This document shows positions 20,415 through 21,802 of a DNA stretch of 21,802 nucleotides, one piece after another. The notes under the pieces are model-generated. The model saw nothing but the letters and a program-made list of their open reading frames with translations. It had not been told where the DNA came from and did no database searches. Position 1 is the stretch's first letter. The number at the start of each line of letters is the position of its first letter. Made by a program: the position numbers and the translations under genes. The stretch comes from Krasilnikovozyma curviuscula (taxonomy: Eukaryota > Basidiomycota > Tremellomycetes > Cystofilobasidiales > Mrakiaceae): assembly GCA_014825775.1 (NCBI GenBank), contig MVAQ01000304.1, positions 1 through 21,802 on the forward strand, written 5' to 3'.

Positions 20415-20961
20415 TGTTCTGCCCCAGTCGCGAGATGCCGCCGCTCGCGAGGGGGACGGGTAGCGTCCCAGTCTTCAATTTTTTATGCCATCCCTCTCGC
20501 GAGGGGGACGCTACTTCTGATGCCGTATTTAGACCTATCTGATGTCACTCCTGGCTCCTCCTGTTGTCCACCCATTCTCAGAAAGCTTTGCCGATGGGTT
20601 TCTGGCGTGGAAGGGCACTCAACCTGCTCGAAGATCAGATGTTACGGACGAAGAACACGCTCAACGTTTTTGGATTACTTTGTCGCAACACCCATAAAAA
20701 TTTAAACTGCCTTTTCCCTATTCTAATTTTGAGAGAACCTGTCACCAATTTCTTTCCAGTACCTGCCAAAGGGAATCAGCTCATGAGTTGTAAAATATTG
20801 AGGTGAGATGACAAATGATAATAAACCAAAGTTAGAAAATAAATTAATAAATTAGTTATTGTACTCTTCGCGAGGGGGACGACTAGCACCATCCTCCTCG
20901 CGAGTGGGACGCGCGCTGTCCTCCTCGCGAATTTGAGCCTTCTCGCGACTGGGGCAGAACG
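20415..20961. mobile_element. 547 bp non-autonomous TIR element (MITE-like)
   Basis: GTTCTGCCCCAGTCGCGAGA (20416-20435) is the perfect inverted partner of 20941-20960. Outside lie TATA (20411-20414) and TATA (20962-20965), a possible target-site duplication with one extra base at each end. The first 100 bp and last 100 bp are rich in CTCGCGAGGGGGACG repeats (20444, 20496, 20867, 20897, 20924); the middle (20520-20850) is single-copy-like with no recognisable transposase. The family is unknown to me. Confidence 0.65.
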
Positions 20962-21184
20962 TATACATAATTGTTAAGATTAGTGATGATATGATCTCAA
21001 GTTGCAAACGATGATTGTAAAAGCAAGTCAAGAGCAAGGATGATAACTACCTAAGGACTAGATTATATAGTAATACGGATGTAAACAAAGTTTCTAACGA
21101 ATGCGTCGCCGACGCCGCAGTAAGGTTTGCTTTCCTATCTGAGGACGTTCCTTTCTTCCAGCCACAACCGTCCTCCCAGTCTTC
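20962..21184. other. AT-rich spacer in repeat nest
   Basis: No gene. A minus-strand open frame of 63 codons runs from 21238 to 21047 and includes the neighbouring 82 bp repeat. It reads YIWEDWEDGCGWKKG and could be a fragment of an element protein, but I recognise no family. Confidence 0.4.
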
Positions 21185-21266
21185 CCAAATGTATACGAAA
21201 CCTTGACCGTAAGTAGCCATCCGTCTTCCAATTACCACATGCAGTCTTTATGCCTAACTTTAACAA
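21185..21266. repeat. 82 bp dispersed repeat, copy 2
   Basis: It matches bases 1-82 in the same orientation with 4 mismatches. It sits between the TIR element and the right LTR-like copy, so here it is embedded in the repeat nest, in contrast to copy 1, which abuts a gene. Confidence 0.85.
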
Positions 21267-21420
21267 TAATAGTAAATATGCACTGACCTCTGGTAACAAA
21301 CGGTGAATGGAATTCCAGCGGTTGTTAGGTCCAACTCCATGAACACTTCTCCTCATTCAGCACTTACCACTAGATTAACTCCATTCAGCATTATCTTTGG
21401 TAAAGACATGATGCGTCTGG

Positions 21421-21802
21421 TGTCATAGATCGACCATGACGGACCCGAACAGGCTATTCGTTTCCGGACAGTTGTGATCATTAGTAATACGTTCCCACGC
21501 TTTAGTAGGACTTTCCCAACGGGTACAGTCATCGTACAGTTATTATGACTCACTCGGCTTTGACGCTGAGTCATCGCTTTCGGCGCTGACTCATATCTTC
21601 CACGCTGGAACCTTGACCCTGCCCTATATAAGGAGCCCTTAAGGCTGCCTTCTCTTCTTCCCTTTCTTCAACCTGGTATTCTTTGTTACTCTTTGTTATC
21701 CCCAATCCTTGTTATCCTTGAAACCCCTTGCTATCCAAACACTTCACCACTCATCCCAACCACCCGTTGTGAGTCAAGCTTCCCTCTGCCTGATCCCTAA
21801 CA
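21421..21802 (+). mobile_element. LTR-like repeat, right copy (plus orientation, reaches window end)
   Basis: It starts TGTCATAGATCGACC and reads to CTGATCCCTAACA at the last base. It is the inverted counterpart of 19923-20299. Read in plus, it has promoter structure: three TGASTCA sites, then TATATAAGG, then a pyrimidine-rich leader. That order fits U3-R-U5 of an LTR facing out of the window. An alternative left limit is TGTTAGG at 21323, which pairs with the terminal CCTAACA to give a 480 bp unit. What lies beyond 21802 (primer-binding site or host DNA) is not visible. Confidence 0.6.
21546..21633 (+). promoter_or_regulatory. AP-1/Gcn4-like site array and TATA box in the LTR-like copy
   Basis: TGACTCA (21546-21552), TGAGTCA (21567-21573) and TGACTCA (21587-21593) are spaced 21 and 20 bp apart, close to two helical turns. 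TATATAAGG follows at 21625-21633. Two of the three sites are kept in the left copy (20150 and 20171). TGASTCA is the established site of fungal Gcn4/Cpc1-type bZIP factors; use by this element is inferred. Confidence 0.5.

Noticed and set aside
20861..20950. CRISPR-like array of TCGCGA repeats
   Set aside because: The genome is eukaryotic, spacings and repeats vary, and no cas genes are present; the repeats are subterminal motifs of a TIR element.
20149..21574. Two short proteins (one on each strand) beginning MTQRQSRVSHN
   Set aside because: They are translations of the two inverted LTR-like copies; the frames diverge by small indels and look non-coding.

Overview
The window looks like nuclear DNA of a mushroom-forming basidiomycete (Agaricomycetes). 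The genes are dense and most are cut by many short introns of about 45-150 bp with GTRNGT-type donors and CTRAY-like branch sites. Divergent neighbours share promoters of under 200 bp. One gene belongs to the multi-pass membrane family DUF6534, which is abundant in Agaricomycetes. I rebuilt every gene model by hand from splice signals and frame continuity. All exon joins listed keep frame.

Left part (1-8159), accessory in character: an intronless extended-SDR reductase (138-1163, minus), a four-exon classical SDR (2238-3403, minus) and a DUF6534 membrane protein (about 4260-5972, plus; 5' end uncertain). A 2.2 kb stretch follows with only broken open frames and a possible RNA polymerase III unit with A box, B box and T8 terminator. 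The two SDR genes share an upstream palindromic motif.

Middle part (8160-18950), conserved core genes: protein phosphatase inhibitor 2 (GLC8/IPP-2, minus, 9 exons) is divergent from NAD-dependent methylenetetrahydrofolate dehydrogenase (MTD1, plus, 11 exons). MTD1 converges with the spindle-checkpoint coiled-coil protein MAD1 (minus, 7 exons), with 75 bp between stops. MAD1 is divergent from the STRIPAK subunit FAR11/STRIP (plus, 15 exons). Three of these four act around phosphatase control or cell-cycle signalling (PP1 inhibitor, kinetochore checkpoint scaffold, PP2A-STRIPAK scaffold). This is probably ordinary gene order rather than a functional cluster.

Right part (18951-21802), a repeat nest: two LTR-like copies of about 380 bp lie in inverted orientation (19923-20299 and 21421-21802). 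Between them is a 547 bp element with 20 bp perfect terminal inverted repeats. A family of GC-rich CTCGCGAGGGGG hairpin repeats is scattered around. An 82 bp segment at 21185-21266 recurs as the first 82 bases of the window, so both window ends lie in repeats. I could not assign this family to a named transposon class. The possibly undescribed material in the window is this repeat system and the Pol III-like unit.
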